The notes under the pieces are model-generated. The model was not told the DNA's origin, ran no database searches, and was given only the letters and a program-made list of their open reading frames with translations. From a virus: a stretch of DNA of 40,731 nucleotides. The stretch covers positions 1-40,731 of IMG/VR virus record IMGVR_UViG_3300032093_011587, one strand, 5' to 3'. Positions within the stretch are counted from its first letter, which is position 1; every line of letters begins with the position of its first letter. The position numbers and the translations under genes were made by a program. Positions 5,703-14,820 of this stretch are shown here, one piece after another.

Positions 5703-8700
5703 TCAGAAGCTGTCGAAGCTCGCGACCGCCCCGCCACCCACCGCGTCGAGCCGCCGCTGCACTTCGAGGGCCGCCTGCGTGTCCCTCGCCTGGGTGAGCC
5801 GGTCTCGGTGGGTCGCCGTCGGTCCCGACGTGAGCCCTGCCGGTACGTTCCGGCCGTACCCCGACGCGTCCGCCATCTGGGCATACCGGTCCCGGACGGC
5901 CGGGTTGATCCGGTCCAGCACCCGCTCGGTCCGGCCCACCACCTGCGACTGGAGGGCCCTCTCCAGGTCCGCCTGGGTCACCGACAGCGGCACCTTGAAC
6001 CGACGCTCGAAGTCCTTCCGGATCCGATCGGCCCGGCCCGGATCGTTCCCCACCAGTGCGTTGATGTACTGGTTCCGGACCTTCACGATCTCCTCCCGCT
6101 GCTTCACCAGGTACTGGTCGAGCTGCCCCTGTTCCTGCCACTGCCCCAGGTCCAGCCCCAGCCCCCTCGCAATGACCTCCGCGGGCGTCCGGTACTCAAT
6201 GAGCTTGCCGTCGGCCTTGAACACCGGGACCTCGCCGGATGGGAGGGGTGCGTTCCAGCCCACATACGTCGCCTGCATCGACCCCGGCAACCCCGCCAGA
6301 CCCTCCACTTCGGGGGCCTCCGGGCTCAGTCCAACCATGCGGTGCAACGCCACACCCGCCGGCGCCAACCGGAAGATCGCACTGCTCAGCAGACGGCGGT
6401 CCTCCGTCGCCAGTCCAAGGATGATGTCACGGGGAATCGCGACCACCGGGGGCAACGGAATGATCTGCTCGTTCGGGTCCGTGAACCTCGGCCCGTACAG
6501 CAACCCCGGTGCCGCCTCCCCGTACAGACCACGCGAGATGTCCACACCGACGAGGCCCTTGGTCACCTCGTACGTCAGCGCCGAGAGGCCCAGGCCCCGC
6601 AGCGTCGTCTGGGCCAGTCCCTTCAGGTACGTGCCGCTCTCGCCCGCCGCAATCAGCGGCGTCTCATAGACGGCGTTCATCGTCGTCCGGAGCGGGAACG
6701 TCAGGAACATCTTCACGAGCGGGTTGGCCGCGAACGAGTTCTCCTGGAAGATTCGCAGCGTGTTCTCCGGCCCGCTACCGAACTGGTACATCGACACGAA
6801 CTCGCGTGTCTCCTCCCAGAACGACGCATCCAGCTGCCGTCCGGCCCTCACGTTCACGCGCTCGAACAGGTGGGCCGACACGCTCCGGTTCATGGCCTCG
6901 CTCGCGCTGAAGAGACCCAGCAGCGAGTCCTGCAACTTGTCCGTGAACGTCTCCCGCCGGTTCGCCCGCAGCACCCCGTCAATCATCTGGTGCGGATCAG
7001 CCGACAGGCCCAGGACGTTCACCCCTCCCGTCCCCTTGCCCATGTGCTTGAAGGCGGCCCGCATGGCCTCTTCCTTCTGCTCCATGGTCGCCGTGAGACC
7101 GAGCGAGATTCGCCGCTTCGTGTAGTCCGCCATCTCCCCGAAGGCCTTGCCGTACGCCACGACCGCGTCGTCGAGCCGCCCGTGCAGGGCCGCACCGATG
7201 ATCGGCTGCGTCAGGTTCAGCACCACGCTCGCCAGGTTCAGACCCAGGTGCGTCCCGTACAGGTAGTTGGCCACCCCTTGCGACAGGGAGCGGGGCGTCA
7301 TGTACGACTCGGGGTCCGCGATCTCGCGCATCCGGCCGATGAAGCCCTTGCCTGTGTCACCGAACTTCTCGATCGTCCTGCCCAGGAAGCTGTTCGCGAA
7401 CCACTTGGCGGCCTGCCGGTTCTGCAACTCCTGGTTCCGCCGCATCATGTACTTCGGTCCGGCTACGTGCAGCATGTTCGGGATCAGCATCTCCCGCATG
7501 ATCCGCTGCCGCTCCGGGTCCGCCTCACGCAGCATCGCCGCGTCCGCCATGTCGGCCACACTGACCTTGACGCCCTGTCGGATCGTCTCGCCTTCCATGA
7601 TGGGCTCGTTCGCCTTGTGCATGACGTCGAGCACTTCTTCACCGTGCTGGCTGGGCACGAACCGCTTCGTGTAGTCCACGGCCCCCTGGCCCGGATCGTT
7701 CATCAGCGAGATCGCCCGGTCGTTCCCCTTCATCACGTGCACCGGCGCCGCGTACGTGTCCCACGCCGCGGTCCGACCCATGCCCACCACGTACCGGTTC
7801 CGCGACACGCTCACATTCGAGTCGACCACCAGCTGCGGCCGGCTGTTCTTCGCCGAGTCCTCAATCGCCTTCTTCGCACTCTTGATCAGCCGCTCCCCGT
7901 CCTTGCCCAGCAGGCCCCTCGCCTGCATCCGCTCCAGGTACTCCGGGTCCCACAGGATCGACTCGCTCGTCAACGGGGCCAGCCGACCGCCCAGCATGTT
8001 GCTCGCGGCGAACGGTGCCGTCTCCAGCATGTTCCGCTCCGCATCACTCAGGTTCACGTGCGGCGTCTGCCCGTTGATGCGGCCCTGCTTCAACGCGTTC
8101 TTCGACAGGAAGAACTCGCTCCGCTGCGGCTGCAACAGTCGCTCCAGCACCTCGCCCACCCGCTTCCGCCGTTCCGGAGCGCTATGCGTGCGTGCGATCC
8201 GGCTCAGCTCGTCCCAGCTCGACACCGCCAGCAGGGCCTCCATGCCCTCCACATTCTCCGTCAGCGTGGCCACATCCGCAAACTGATTCGGGCCGCCACT
8301 CGCCTTCAGCTTCCGATGCAACCCGTTCGCCAGCAGCGTCAGCTTGTCCTCGTCAATCACGAAGTCGCCCTCACCCACGAGGGTCCCGTCCGCATCGACC
8401 TTCTTCGTCGCGTCCCAGAGGTCTTCGCGGCCGACCGCCCGCACGTACAGCTCCTTCTGAGCCACCGCGTTCCGCGTCAGCCACTTCACGCCCGCGTCCC
8501 CATACAACTCCTCGAACCGCGCCCGCACTCCCTCCTCGAAGACCTGCGGTTCCATCCGAAAGTTGCCCTCTTCCACGCTAATCGACCGGTCGTCCAGCTT
8601 TGTCGGACCCCACGGCGTCTCCATCGTCCCTTGGTCCTTCACCAGGTAACGCCCGTAGTCCTCGTAGTACAGGTCGAACGGGGTCGCGGGGATGTTCCGA

Positions 8701-9626
8701 CCCTCCTCCAGCCGGGTCTTGAACTCCTCCTTCTTCATCCGGTCGAACCGCGCCTCGTACTCCTTCTTCAGCCCATACAGCCCGTCGCTGTCCTGCTCCT
8801 TCGTCGAGTACCAGATCTTGCGGGCCTGCTCCTCCTCACGCCGGAACTGGTCCGCCATAGCCCGCAGCTGCGCCGCCTGCCCCGCCGGATTGTTCTTGAT
8901 GCCTTCCTCGAACTCGATGTCGCGGACACCCTTCTCCGGGTCGAACATTTTGGCCCGCAGCTTCACCTGAAGCGAGTCTCGCACTTTCTTCGTCCGGTAC
9001 TCGCCGCTGGCGACGGCGGCGGCGTGGTCGTGGAACTCCTGCAAGATGTCGCGCTCAGCACTGCCTCGCGTGTACTCGTACGGGTTCAACTGGTCCTCGA
9101 CGGACCACTTCATCTTGACGCCTCGCTTCGCCGCCACCTGCTCGATCGCCTCGATCATCTCCTGGTCGGCACGAGCCAGCGTGGGTGACACCCCTCCCAT
9201 CACCCGCTCCAGCCGCTGCGACGCGGCCCGGACCGTCTCGGTGATGTTGGACCCGGCGAACTCGCGGCCGTACGTCCGGAACTGCGAGAAGATGGAGAGG
9301 CCCTTCTTGTTCTGCGACACGAACCGGCGGGCGGGTTCCAGCATCGAGCGCCCGGCCTTCGCGGCACCCCACCCCAACGGGCTGCTCAGAAACCAGAACC
9401 AGATGAAGGGGTTCGTCACCGTCTCCATGAAGGTCTTGCTGAGCCGGTCGTTCGGGTCCACCACCGAGTCCGCGATGCTGGTTCGCTCCTCCGGCGTCAG
9501 ATTGTTCGGACTCAGGAACAGGTCCTTGAACGACGACAAAGCAGCCTCTCCTTCGAGAAGCTGGGCCGCCGCGATCTGCGGGGTGTCATAGATGCGGACC
9601 GGCTCAAACGCCGGAATCTGAGCCAC
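5703..9626 (-). CDS. Very large (1307 aa) internal virion/ejection-type protein
   Basis: 1307 residues, the last and longest gene of the leftward virion operon. GTG start at 9626 with GGAGGAG just upstream. The N-terminal quarter has a short hydrophobic patch (about 70-90, NPFIWFWFLSSPLGWG). The middle is charged and helical. The last third has several amphipathic or hydrophobic segments (LGLNLASVVLNLTQPIIG; MFLTFPLRTTMNAVYE; PPVVAIPRDIILGLA). Size, position after smaller Ala/Gln-rich virion genes and membrane-active-looking segments resemble the large proteins that podoviruses package inside the head and eject into the cell. No lysozyme or protease motif was seen. The ejection role is inference; a large polyvalent or tail-tip protein is an alternative. 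Confidence 0.75.
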   Translation of the reverse strand: MAQIPAFEPVRIYDTPQIAAAQLLEGEAALSSFKDLFLSPNNLTPEERTSIADSVVDPNDRLSKTFMETVTNPFIWFWFLSSPLGWGAAKAGRSMLEPARRFVSQNKKGLSIFSQFRTYGREFAGSNITETVRAASQRLERVMGGVSPTLARADQEMIEAIEQVAAKRGVKMKWSVEDQLNPYEYTRGSAERDILQEFHDHAAAVASGEYRTKKVRDSLQVKLRAKMFDPEKGVRDIEFEEGIKNNPAGQAAQLRAMADQFRREEEQARKIWYSTKEQDSDGLYGLKKEYEARFDRMKKEEFKTRLEEGRNIPATPFDLYYEDYGRYLVKDQGTMETPWGPTKLDDRSISVEEGNFRMEPQVFEEGVRARFEELYGDAGVKWLTRNAVAQKELYVRAVGREDLWDATKKVDADGTLVGEGDFVIDEDKLTLLANGLHRKLKASGGPNQFADVATLTENVEGMEALLAVSSWDELSRIARTHSAPERRKRVGEVLERLLQPQRSEFFLSKNALKQGRINGQTPHVNLSDAERNMLETAPFAASNMLGGRLAPLTSESILWDPEYLERMQARGLLGKDGERLIKSAKKAIEDSAKNSRPQLVVDSNVSVSRNRYVVGMGRTAAWDTYAAPVHVMKGNDRAISLMNDPGQGAVDYTKRFVPSQHGEEVLDVMHKANEPIMEGETIRQGVKVSVADMADAAMLREADPERQRIMREMLIPNMLHVAGPKYMMRRNQELQNRQAAKWFANSFLGRTIEKFGDTGKGFIGRMREIADPESYMTPRSLSQGVANYLYGTHLGLNLASVVLNLTQPIIGAALHGRLDDAVVAYGKAFGEMADYTKRRISLGLTATMEQKEEAMRAAFKHMGKGTGGVNVLGLSADPHQMIDGVLRANRRETFTDKLQDSLLGLFSASEAMNRSVSAHLFERVNVRAGRQLDASFWEETREFVSMYQFGSGPENTLRIFQENSFAANPLVKMFLTFPLRTTMNAVYETPLIAAGESGTYLKGLAQTTLRGLGLSALTYEVTKGLVGVDISRGLYGEAAPGLLYGPRFTDPNEQIIPLPPVVAIPRDIILGLATEDRRLLSSAIFRLAPAGVALHRMVGLSPEAPEVEGLAGLPGSMQATYVGWNAPLPSGEVPVFKADGKLIEYRTPAEVIARGLGLDLGQWQEQGQLDQYLVKQREEIVKVRNQYINALVGNDPGRADRIRKDFERRFKVPLSVTQADLERALQSQVVGRTERVLDRINPAVRDRYAQMADASGYGRNVPAGLTSGPTATHRDRLTQARDTQAALEVQRRLDAVGGGAVASFDSF
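6238..6250 (-). repeat. 13-bp motif copy, exact (in gene, sense)
   Basis: Reads CACCCCTCCCATC on the minus strand, coding APLPS within the 1307-aa protein. Confidence 0.9.
7020..7032 (+). repeat. 13-bp motif variant (CCCGTC end)
   Basis: CACCCCTCCCGTC, one base from the consensus, antisense to the leftward gene. The same A-to-G change recurs at 28498, 29942 and 32413, so it may be a real sub-class. Confidence 0.7.
9189..9201 (+). repeat. 13-bp motif copy, exact (in gene, antisense)
   Basis: CACCCCTCCCATC on the plus strand; the gene reads it as MGGV. Confidence 0.9.
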
Positions 9627-9639
9627 GGGACTCCTCCCG

Positions 9640-10074
9640 TCAGTTGATCTTGTTCGTGATCTCGAACGTCACCGTCGCCAGTCGAGCCGCCACCGTCGCC
9701 GCAGCCGTGTTCAGCTCTAGGATGACCGTCTCGCCCGCTTCCACGATGTTCTCCGTCGGGCCGTTCGCGCCCGTGATGAACGCCGGAACCACGTTCGTGT
9801 TCGCACCCGCGTTGAAGTTGATGCCGTTCGCGGCCGTCACGTCGGTGTTGGTGGTCAGGGCCACGCCGTTCGCAACGCGGGCGATGTGCCCCGTCAGTGC
9901 CGTGCCGTTGACCGCGTTGAAGCGGACCACGATGTTCTCCAGCACCATTCGCTGACTCGCCGTGAAGAGAGGGACCTGCGTGAGGCCGTCGATGCGGACG
10001 TTGATCGGCAGGATCTGCGACGCGATGCCGACCGTGTTGCCGGCGCCAGAGGGGGTGGGACGTTGACCAGGCAT
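9640..10074 (-). CDS. Small beta-rich virion protein (decoration/fibre-like), unknown
   Basis: 144 residues, ATG at 10074 with AAGGAG eight bases upstream. After a Pro/Gly N-terminus the sequence is rich in Val, Asn, Thr and Ala with alternating beta-strand patterns and no charged helices (VRFNAVNGTALTGHIARVAN; GINFNAGANTNVVP), ending in a beta segment VTFEITNKIN. This composition suits a capsid decoration or small fibre protein. Its location inside the virion operon supports a structural role; no family is recognised. Confidence 0.72.
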   Translation of the reverse strand: MPGQRPTPSGAGNTVGIASQILPINVRIDGLTQVPLFTASQRMVLENIVVRFNAVNGTALTGHIARVANGVALTTNTDVTAANGINFNAGANTNVVPAFITGANGPTENIVEAGETVILELNTAAATVAARLATVTFEITNKIN

Positions 10075-10093
10075 TGGGACACTCCTTGTGGGT

Positions 10094-11449
10094 TCAGATG
10101 AGACCGAGCAACTGTAGCAGCTCCTCCGTCTCCGTTCCCTCGGACACCTCGCCCGTGATCGGGTCGAAGCCCCGGTAGTTCGGCTTGACGTTGGCTCCCG
10201 TCAGTCCCCGCTGTTTGTTGATGTCCAGCAGCCGAAGCAGTTCCGCGGCCCTCGGATCACCCGAGACCTGCTTTCGACCGGCCCACTGATCGCGGGCCTT
10301 CCCCTGCAACTGCGAGATGATGATGTCCCGGTCGGACAGCTTCGGCGGAGGCGGGGCCTGCTTCACCCCTCCCATCCGCTCCAGCAGAGCCTTCCGGTTA
10401 CGGCCGGTCGTGTCAAGATCGGCGAGGCTCGCCTTCTCCAACGGCTTGCTCTTCGGGGCGACCGGACGTCGGCTCGCTGCAAACCGGGCGGCCGGGTTGT
10501 ATGCCTGCTCGTGCTCGCGGTCCGCGTCCTTCTTCCACTTCCCGGCCTGCCGAGCACCCTCACCCTCGTGGAAGGCCGTGCTCTCGACCGCCTCGACGTC
10601 CCCGTCGAAGTCGCGGGCGCTCCGGGCCAGCCCGTCGTTCATGGCCTTCCCGTAGCCCTTGGCGGCGGCCGTCTGGGCGAACTGCGGGTTGAATCCCGCT
10701 CCCTCCCGGCTCTTGGCCTGGTTCATCCAAAAGGCTTCGCCCGCCTTCTTGTGCGGCGACAGGTCCACCCCTCCCACCGGGACACTCGCAGCCTCACGCC
10801 CGGCCCCGAACTGTCGGAGCGGCGATGGGAGGGGTGCCACTTTGGTGTTGTTGTTGCGGATGGACCACCGCAGCACGCTCTCCGTGCCGGGGAAGTAGCG
10901 AGCCAGGTCCATCATGCGGAGGTTGGCGAACGACGGCATCTGCATCATCGCCGTCAGCAGCTGGGTCTTCGCGCCGTACGGCACGTCGTCCCGCCGCAGG
11001 AAGTCGTCAAGGAAGCGGGCCTCCGGGATGACCTTCAGGTTCCGGGTGTCACCGGGGCCGATGTACTCGTTCGTGAAGACGCTCTGACTGACCTGCCGGA
11101 CCGGGTCGTACTCGTTCACCTTGCTGCCGCGGTCGAGACGGGCGCGGGTCTGGCCGTCCTTCGCCTTGTACCGCACGATGGCGGGCGGGTCCCGGAACCG
11201 CTCCAGGAGAGCGGCCACAGGGTTCCGCTCGTTCTTGGTGTTCCAGTCCCGCTCCACGTAGCGGGGCGGAGGCTCCGGCTGAATCTTGGGCTTGCCTTCG
11301 TACTTGACCGGCTCCTTGCTCCGGGCCAGCAGCTTCTGGACGAACAGTTTCTCAGGCGCCGGACCTGCCTCTTTGAACAAAGCGACGTCAGCCGCACGAC
11401 GACCTGCGGAAGGCGTGAACAGCTTCGGCATTTTGATCCGCTTTGCCAT
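10094..11449 (-). CDS. Virion-operon protein, 451 aa, unknown
   Basis: 451 residues. A basic, Pro-rich N-terminus (about 1-75) leads into a mixed helical body; no catalytic motif or membrane segment is visible. The charged, disordered centre (about 255-345) carries repeated Arg/Ala/Glu stretches. The gene carries three copies of the 13-bp motif or its variants (10364, 10766, 10824), the highest density in any gene, read as MGGV, VGGV and APLPS. It lies in the row of internal-virion-type genes, so a packaged internal protein is a fair guess. The upstream gene's TAA is three bases before the ATG. Confidence 0.78.
   Translation of the reverse strand: MAKRIKMPKLFTPSAGRRAADVALFKEAGPAPEKLFVQKLLARSKEPVKYEGKPKIQPEPPPRYVERDWNTKNERNPVAALLERFRDPPAIVRYKAKDGQTRARLDRGSKVNEYDPVRQVSQSVFTNEYIGPGDTRNLKVIPEARFLDDFLRRDDVPYGAKTQLLTAMMQMPSFANLRMMDLARYFPGTESVLRWSIRNNNTKVAPLPSPLRQFGAGREAASVPVGGVDLSPHKKAGEAFWMNQAKSREGAGFNPQFAQTAAAKGYGKAMNDGLARSARDFDGDVEAVESTAFHEGEGARQAGKWKKDADREHEQAYNPAARFAASRRPVAPKSKPLEKASLADLDTTGRNRKALLERMGGVKQAPPPPKLSDRDIIISQLQGKARDQWAGRKQVSGDPRAAELLRLLDINKQRGLTGANVKPNYRGFDPITGEVSEGTETEELLQLLGLI
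10364..10376 (+). repeat. 13-bp motif copy, exact (in gene, antisense)
   Basis: CACCCCTCCCATC on the plus strand; read as MGGV by the leftward gene. Confidence 0.9.
10766..10778 (+). repeat. 13-bp motif variant (CCCACC end)
   Basis: CACCCCTCCCACC, one change from consensus, 45 bases from the start of the opposite-strand exact copy at 10824-10836. Confidence 0.6.
10824..10836 (-). repeat. 13-bp motif copy, exact (in gene, sense)
   Basis: CACCCCTCCCATC on the minus strand, read APLPS. With 10766 it forms an inverted pair. Confidence 0.9.
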
Positions 11450-11452
11450 GGC

Positions 11453-12307
11453 TTACATTCCAGCAAGGGGGTCGGGTGTGTTGGGGTCGAGGCTGCCGGC
11501 GGCCATCGCGTCCGCGACGGACTCCAGCGCCGAGATGTTGGGACGACCGCCGATGACGGTGGCGTTCTTGGGCAGGATGCGACCGGCCGACAGCTGCATC
11601 GCCAGCTGCGGGTTGAGCGTGGCGATCCGCTGCATGTTGACCGCACGCAGCCGTTCCGTCTCCTGCTTCTCCGCCTGTTGCCGCTGCCGTTCCCGGATCA
11701 GCTGAGTCCGAGCCCGCAGCATTCGAGCCTGATCGGCGGCCGGGTCCGCGAAGGCCCAGTCCTTGAGTGCACCCAGCCCGCCTGCGGCCATGTCCGCCGC
11801 TTCCATCGCAAACAGGGCACCGCCGAGCGCTCCCGCACCCTTCAGCGTCAGCGGGGCCTTCGCCGCTCCCTTGACGCCCTTGATCAGACCCGCCGCACTC
11901 CACCGCCCCTTCGGGATCGGAGGTGCACTCGCGAGTTTGCCTCCCGGCTTCAGTCGGGGTGCGAACCCGGACGGGTCGTACGGTCCCATCGGCTTGGACT
12001 TGTTGACGAACTTGGCCTTGGCCGTTGCGTCCCGGAGCGCCTGGTGAGCTCCGTCCCGGTGCTTCAGGTCTTCAGCCGACCGTCGCTTCAGGTCCGCTTC
12101 CTCGTAGACGTCGAACAGGGACATCTGCCCCTGCGGAGCGATCAGTTCAGGGGGATCGTCCGGAACCCCGTCGAGGTACTTGACCCACGCCTTGTACTCC
12201 TCCTCGCTCAGCGTGTCGGGGTCAATGCCCACCTCAGCGAACCGCTTGGTGTAGGTGCCCTTGTCAAAAAGCAGACCGGGCGGAGGTGTGCGTGTCTTGC
12301 GGGGCAT
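11453..12307 (-). CDS. Internal-virion-type protein, 284 aa, unknown
   Basis: 284 residues from the ATG at 12307, chosen because GGAG lies eight bases upstream and the start overlaps the previous stop (TGATG). The N-terminal 60 residues are Pro-rich and acidic. A Gly/Ala-rich, weakly hydrophobic stretch at about 140-180 (GALGGALFAMEAADMAAGGLGAL) looks like a membrane-seeking helix, and a long Arg/Gln/Glu helix follows at about 190-225, probably a coiled coil. Together with the Gly/Ala-rich neighbour at 12307 it resembles ejected head proteins. No family recognised. Confidence 0.75.
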   Translation of the reverse strand: MPRKTRTPPPGLLFDKGTYTKRFAEVGIDPDTLSEEEYKAWVKYLDGVPDDPPELIAPQGQMSLFDVYEEADLKRRSAEDLKHRDGAHQALRDATAKAKFVNKSKPMGPYDPSGFAPRLKPGGKLASAPPIPKGRWSAAGLIKGVKGAAKAPLTLKGAGALGGALFAMEAADMAAGGLGALKDWAFADPAADQARMLRARTQLIRERQRQQAEKQETERLRAVNMQRIATLNPQLAMQLSAGRILPKNATVIGGRPNISALESVADAMAAGSLDPNTPDPLAGM

Positions 12308-12765
12308 CAGGAGACTCCGAGGCGGGTGAGGACGTCGATGTAGGAGAGGGGACGCTGTTGGCGGCGGACGGCTGCGGCCTGAAGACGGGGTGCTTCGCGG
12401 GCCAGAGCCTCCTGAAGCAGGATCGCGTCCGACGCCTGCCGAGCGCTCATCCGGCCGTCGGACTCGGGCGCGAGACCCGACAGCAGCATGGAGAGGTCCT
12501 GCTCCGACTTCAGCACGTTGGCCTGGTCGCCCAGCCCTTCGAGGGTGAAGCGGTCCAGCATGTCCTGCGACGCCGTGTCGAGGCCCCCGTCGCCGGTGAA
12601 CCAGTCCTTGCCCTGCTGATAGATGCCGAGGGCGGCACCTGCACTCATGAGCCCGGTGAGAGCCTTGCCCCCGTAGTTCTTGACGTGCGGGGTCATTCGA
12701 GAGAGCATGGGACCGACTCGCCCTGCGGCAGCGGTTGCGGCGGGGATGGCAGATCCGATGGACAT
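12307..12765 (-). CDS. Small Ala/Gly-rich virion protein, unknown
   Basis: 152 residues. The N-terminal half has a Gly/Ala-rich amphipathic stretch (about 30-48, YGGKALTGLMSAGAALGIY), the second half is helical with SARQASDAILLQEALAREAP. Translationally coupled to the next gene by a one-base TGATG overlap. Probably a structural or ejected protein by context; no motif. Confidence 0.7.
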   Translation of the reverse strand: MSIGSAIPAATAAAGRVGPMLSRMTPHVKNYGGKALTGLMSAGAALGIYQQGKDWFTGDGGLDTASQDMLDRFTLEGLGDQANVLKSEQDLSMLLSGLAPESDGRMSARQASDAILLQEALAREAPRLQAAAVRRQQRPLSYIDVLTRLGVS

Positions 12766-12776
12766 AAGGGCTCCTT

Positions 12777-13043
12777 TCAGGCGGGGACGGGGAAGGCGAG
12801 GCCCATGTGGACCCGGTCTCCCTCAGTGTACGCGTACACACCGGCCGAAGGCACGTGACGGACCGACCACAACCACCGACGAACGTCCGCGGCCGTGAGC
12901 GGTGCCGGCAGCACAGTTGCGGAGGAGGGGGCGGCATCGTGGAAGTCGGAGGCCGCCACCTCTGTCTCCCATGCAAGAGCCACCCCCTTCTCCGCGAGCT
13001 GGGCGACCACCGTATCCGCCACCTTGCCCCAGTTCTTCGTCAC
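12777..13043 (-). CDS. Small unknown protein, 88 aa
   Basis: 88 residues, starting in the ATGA overlap with the 13040 gene. It has one amphipathic N-terminal helix and a C-terminal half with Trp, Tyr and Val (DVRRWLWSVRHVPSAGVYAYTEGDRVHMG) that looks like a small beta hairpin. No family recognised; by position it is an accessory of the internal virion proteins. Confidence 0.68.
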   Translation of the reverse strand: MTKNWGKVADTVVAQLAEKGVALAWETEVAASDFHDAAPSSATVLPAPLTAADVRRWLWSVRHVPSAGVYAYTEGDRVHMGLAFPVPA

Positions 13044-14812
13044 CGGTACAGATCTCCAAGGAACTGCTCGTACTCCGTGTCGAGGGCATCCAGCTTCTTG
13101 TTCCGCTCCACTTCGCCCCGGCTCACGAGGCGAGCCAGGTCCCGGTCGGTGCGGTCCAGCTGCCGGTCGAAGTCGTCGATGCGGTCCTTGCCCGCGACCG
13201 CGTTGTAGTTGGCAATCTCAGCCACGTTCCCGTAGCCCGCCTGAGTCATGCTCGCCTGGAGCTGCCGGTACTCCCGATCGGCCGCATCTAGAATGATCGT
13301 CTTCAGCTTGGGGCTCATGTCACGCACGAGAGTGCCGACCTGCGGGTCGTTGGTGGGGTCGCCGTCACGCAGCGCCGAGATGATCGCGGCCGGGTCCTGC
13401 GACCCGATGATGGCGCCGAAGACCTCCTTCACCGTGTCCCGCATGTCCACACCCCGCTGCGAGAACTCCGCCGCCGTCAGGTCGTACATGCCATTGCCGC
13501 TGCCAAAGTCAGACACGAGCGGGTTCCCGTCCTCGCCCTTGACTTGCGACAGCATCCGGGCCATGTTGGCGATGCGGAGACCTCGGGCCTTCTCTTTCTT
13601 GCCCGACGCGAGCCGGTCCTTGTCCACCTTCTCACCGGTCTCGGCAGCCGCTACCAGCGTGTTCGCCGCGTCCTTCTCCAGCTGCGTCGCCTGCCACATC
13701 GTTCGGGCCATGATGTCCGACAGGACGTCCGTGTCGGCGCCTCCGGCCTGCAACGACTTGAAGGCGTTGACCGCGACCTGTTCCTGCGTCTTGTCGCCCT
13801 GGGCCAGTCCGTCGAGCGCCGACAGCAGCACCTTCGTCTGCGTGGCCACCTGATCTACGGCCATCTTCCCGTGCGAGTGTGCCGCAATGTGCTCCGCCAA
13901 CCGATCCACCTTGAGCCGGTCCGTCTTCTTCGTCTCTACCTGAGCCTGCTGTTGGTCCCACTGCTCGTCCGTCAGAGTCAGACCCGGATCTCCCGCGATG
14001 GAGGCCGGACCGGAACCTTCGTTCATGGCCCGGAACTTCCTCACCTGAGCGATCTTGCGGGGGTCGCCTGGGGTCTCCGTCACTTCGGGCAGGGTGTCCG
14101 TGAGGACCATCGGGAGGTCCATGAAGGCGCGTTGGCGGACCTGAAAGCCCGCCGTCTTGGCGTTGTCGAAGTCGGCGACGACGTCGGCCACCGCCTCGGT
14201 CTGAGCCGGGTCCAGCAGTTGCCGGGCGATGAGCATCTTGGCCTGCAACTTCTCCTGCTCGATCTGTTCGGCCGTGATCTGCGACTGCAACGCCTCCAGC
14301 TCCTCGGGCGTGGTCACCATGCCGTCCCCGTCGAGATCGCCGCCGACCGGACCCGGCGATGGGAGGGGTGTTCCTTCGCTCCGCACGTCGATGCGGGCAC
14401 GCAGGGCCTTCTGCCGCTGGAGGTCCAGCTGCTCGCGACGCAGCGCGAGGCGGTTGGCACGGTCGCGTTCCTCGGCGGCTTCGCGGGCCTCCTGCTCCTG
14501 AAGCTGGACCTGGCGGGCCTGAAGGGCGAGAGACTGCTGGTCGGTCGCGCCCCGTTGAGCCAGCTCCTTCTCGGCCAGGGAGGCGTCCTGCGACATCTTG
14601 TCCCGCTGGAGACGCTCGTTCCGCATGTCGGAGGCGGCGCTCGCGTTGCGGTTCTTCTGGCCCTCGGAGGCCTGAAGTGCACGCTGACGGTTGCCCTCAC
14701 CGACGCCCGCGATAGTGTCGATGGACTGACTGGCGGTCATGCCGCCCGGGTTGATGACGTTGACGGGCTTGGCCGTATAGAGGTTGCCGCCGCCCAGAAT
14801 GTTCTCCGCCAT
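13040..14812 (-). CDS. Coiled-coil internal virion protein with an EF-hand loop
   Basis: 590 residues. Residues about 40-145 are a long Gln/Arg/Glu/Ala coiled coil. Directly after comes a complete 12-residue EF-hand loop, Asp159, Asp161, Asp163, Gly164, Met165 (backbone position), Val166, Thr167, Glu170, followed by the acidic helix EELEALQSQ, so one calcium site is likely. The rest is helical and charged without known domains. In podoviruses such Gln/Ala-rich coiled-coil proteins are typically internal or ejection proteins; calcium could order the particle interior or trigger release (inference). The 14358 motif copy encodes TPLPSPG just before the EF loop. ATGA overlap with the next gene. 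Confidence 0.78.
   Translation of the reverse strand: MAENILGGGNLYTAKPVNVINPGGMTASQSIDTIAGVGEGNRQRALQASEGQKNRNASAASDMRNERLQRDKMSQDASLAEKELAQRGATDQQSLALQARQVQLQEQEAREAAEERDRANRLALRREQLDLQRQKALRARIDVRSEGTPLPSPGPVGGDLDGDGMVTTPEELEALQSQITAEQIEQEKLQAKMLIARQLLDPAQTEAVADVVADFDNAKTAGFQVRQRAFMDLPMVLTDTLPEVTETPGDPRKIAQVRKFRAMNEGSGPASIAGDPGLTLTDEQWDQQQAQVETKKTDRLKVDRLAEHIAAHSHGKMAVDQVATQTKVLLSALDGLAQGDKTQEQVAVNAFKSLQAGGADTDVLSDIMARTMWQATQLEKDAANTLVAAAETGEKVDKDRLASGKKEKARGLRIANMARMLSQVKGEDGNPLVSDFGSGNGMYDLTAAEFSQRGVDMRDTVKEVFGAIIGSQDPAAIISALRDGDPTNDPQVGTLVRDMSPKLKTIILDAADREYRQLQASMTQAGYGNVAEIANYNAVAGKDRIDDFDRQLDRTDRDLARLVSRGEVERNKKLDALDTEYEQFLGDLYR
14358..14370 (-). repeat. 13-bp motif copy, exact (in gene, sense)
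   Basis: CACCCCTCCCATC on the minus strand, read TPLPS, ten bases upstream of the EF-hand coding segment region. Confidence 0.9.
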
Positions 14813-14820
14813 GTGTCACC

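Noticed and set aside
5637-9188. A 1183-codon open frame on the plus strand
   Set aside because: Antisense shadow of the 1307-aa protein gene; Arg/His/Pro-rich low-complexity translation and no ribosome site. GC-rich DNA commonly leaves such frames open.
10511-12343. A 610-codon rightward open frame
   Set aside because: Antisense to two leftward genes, Arg/Val/Gly-rich, no ribosome site.
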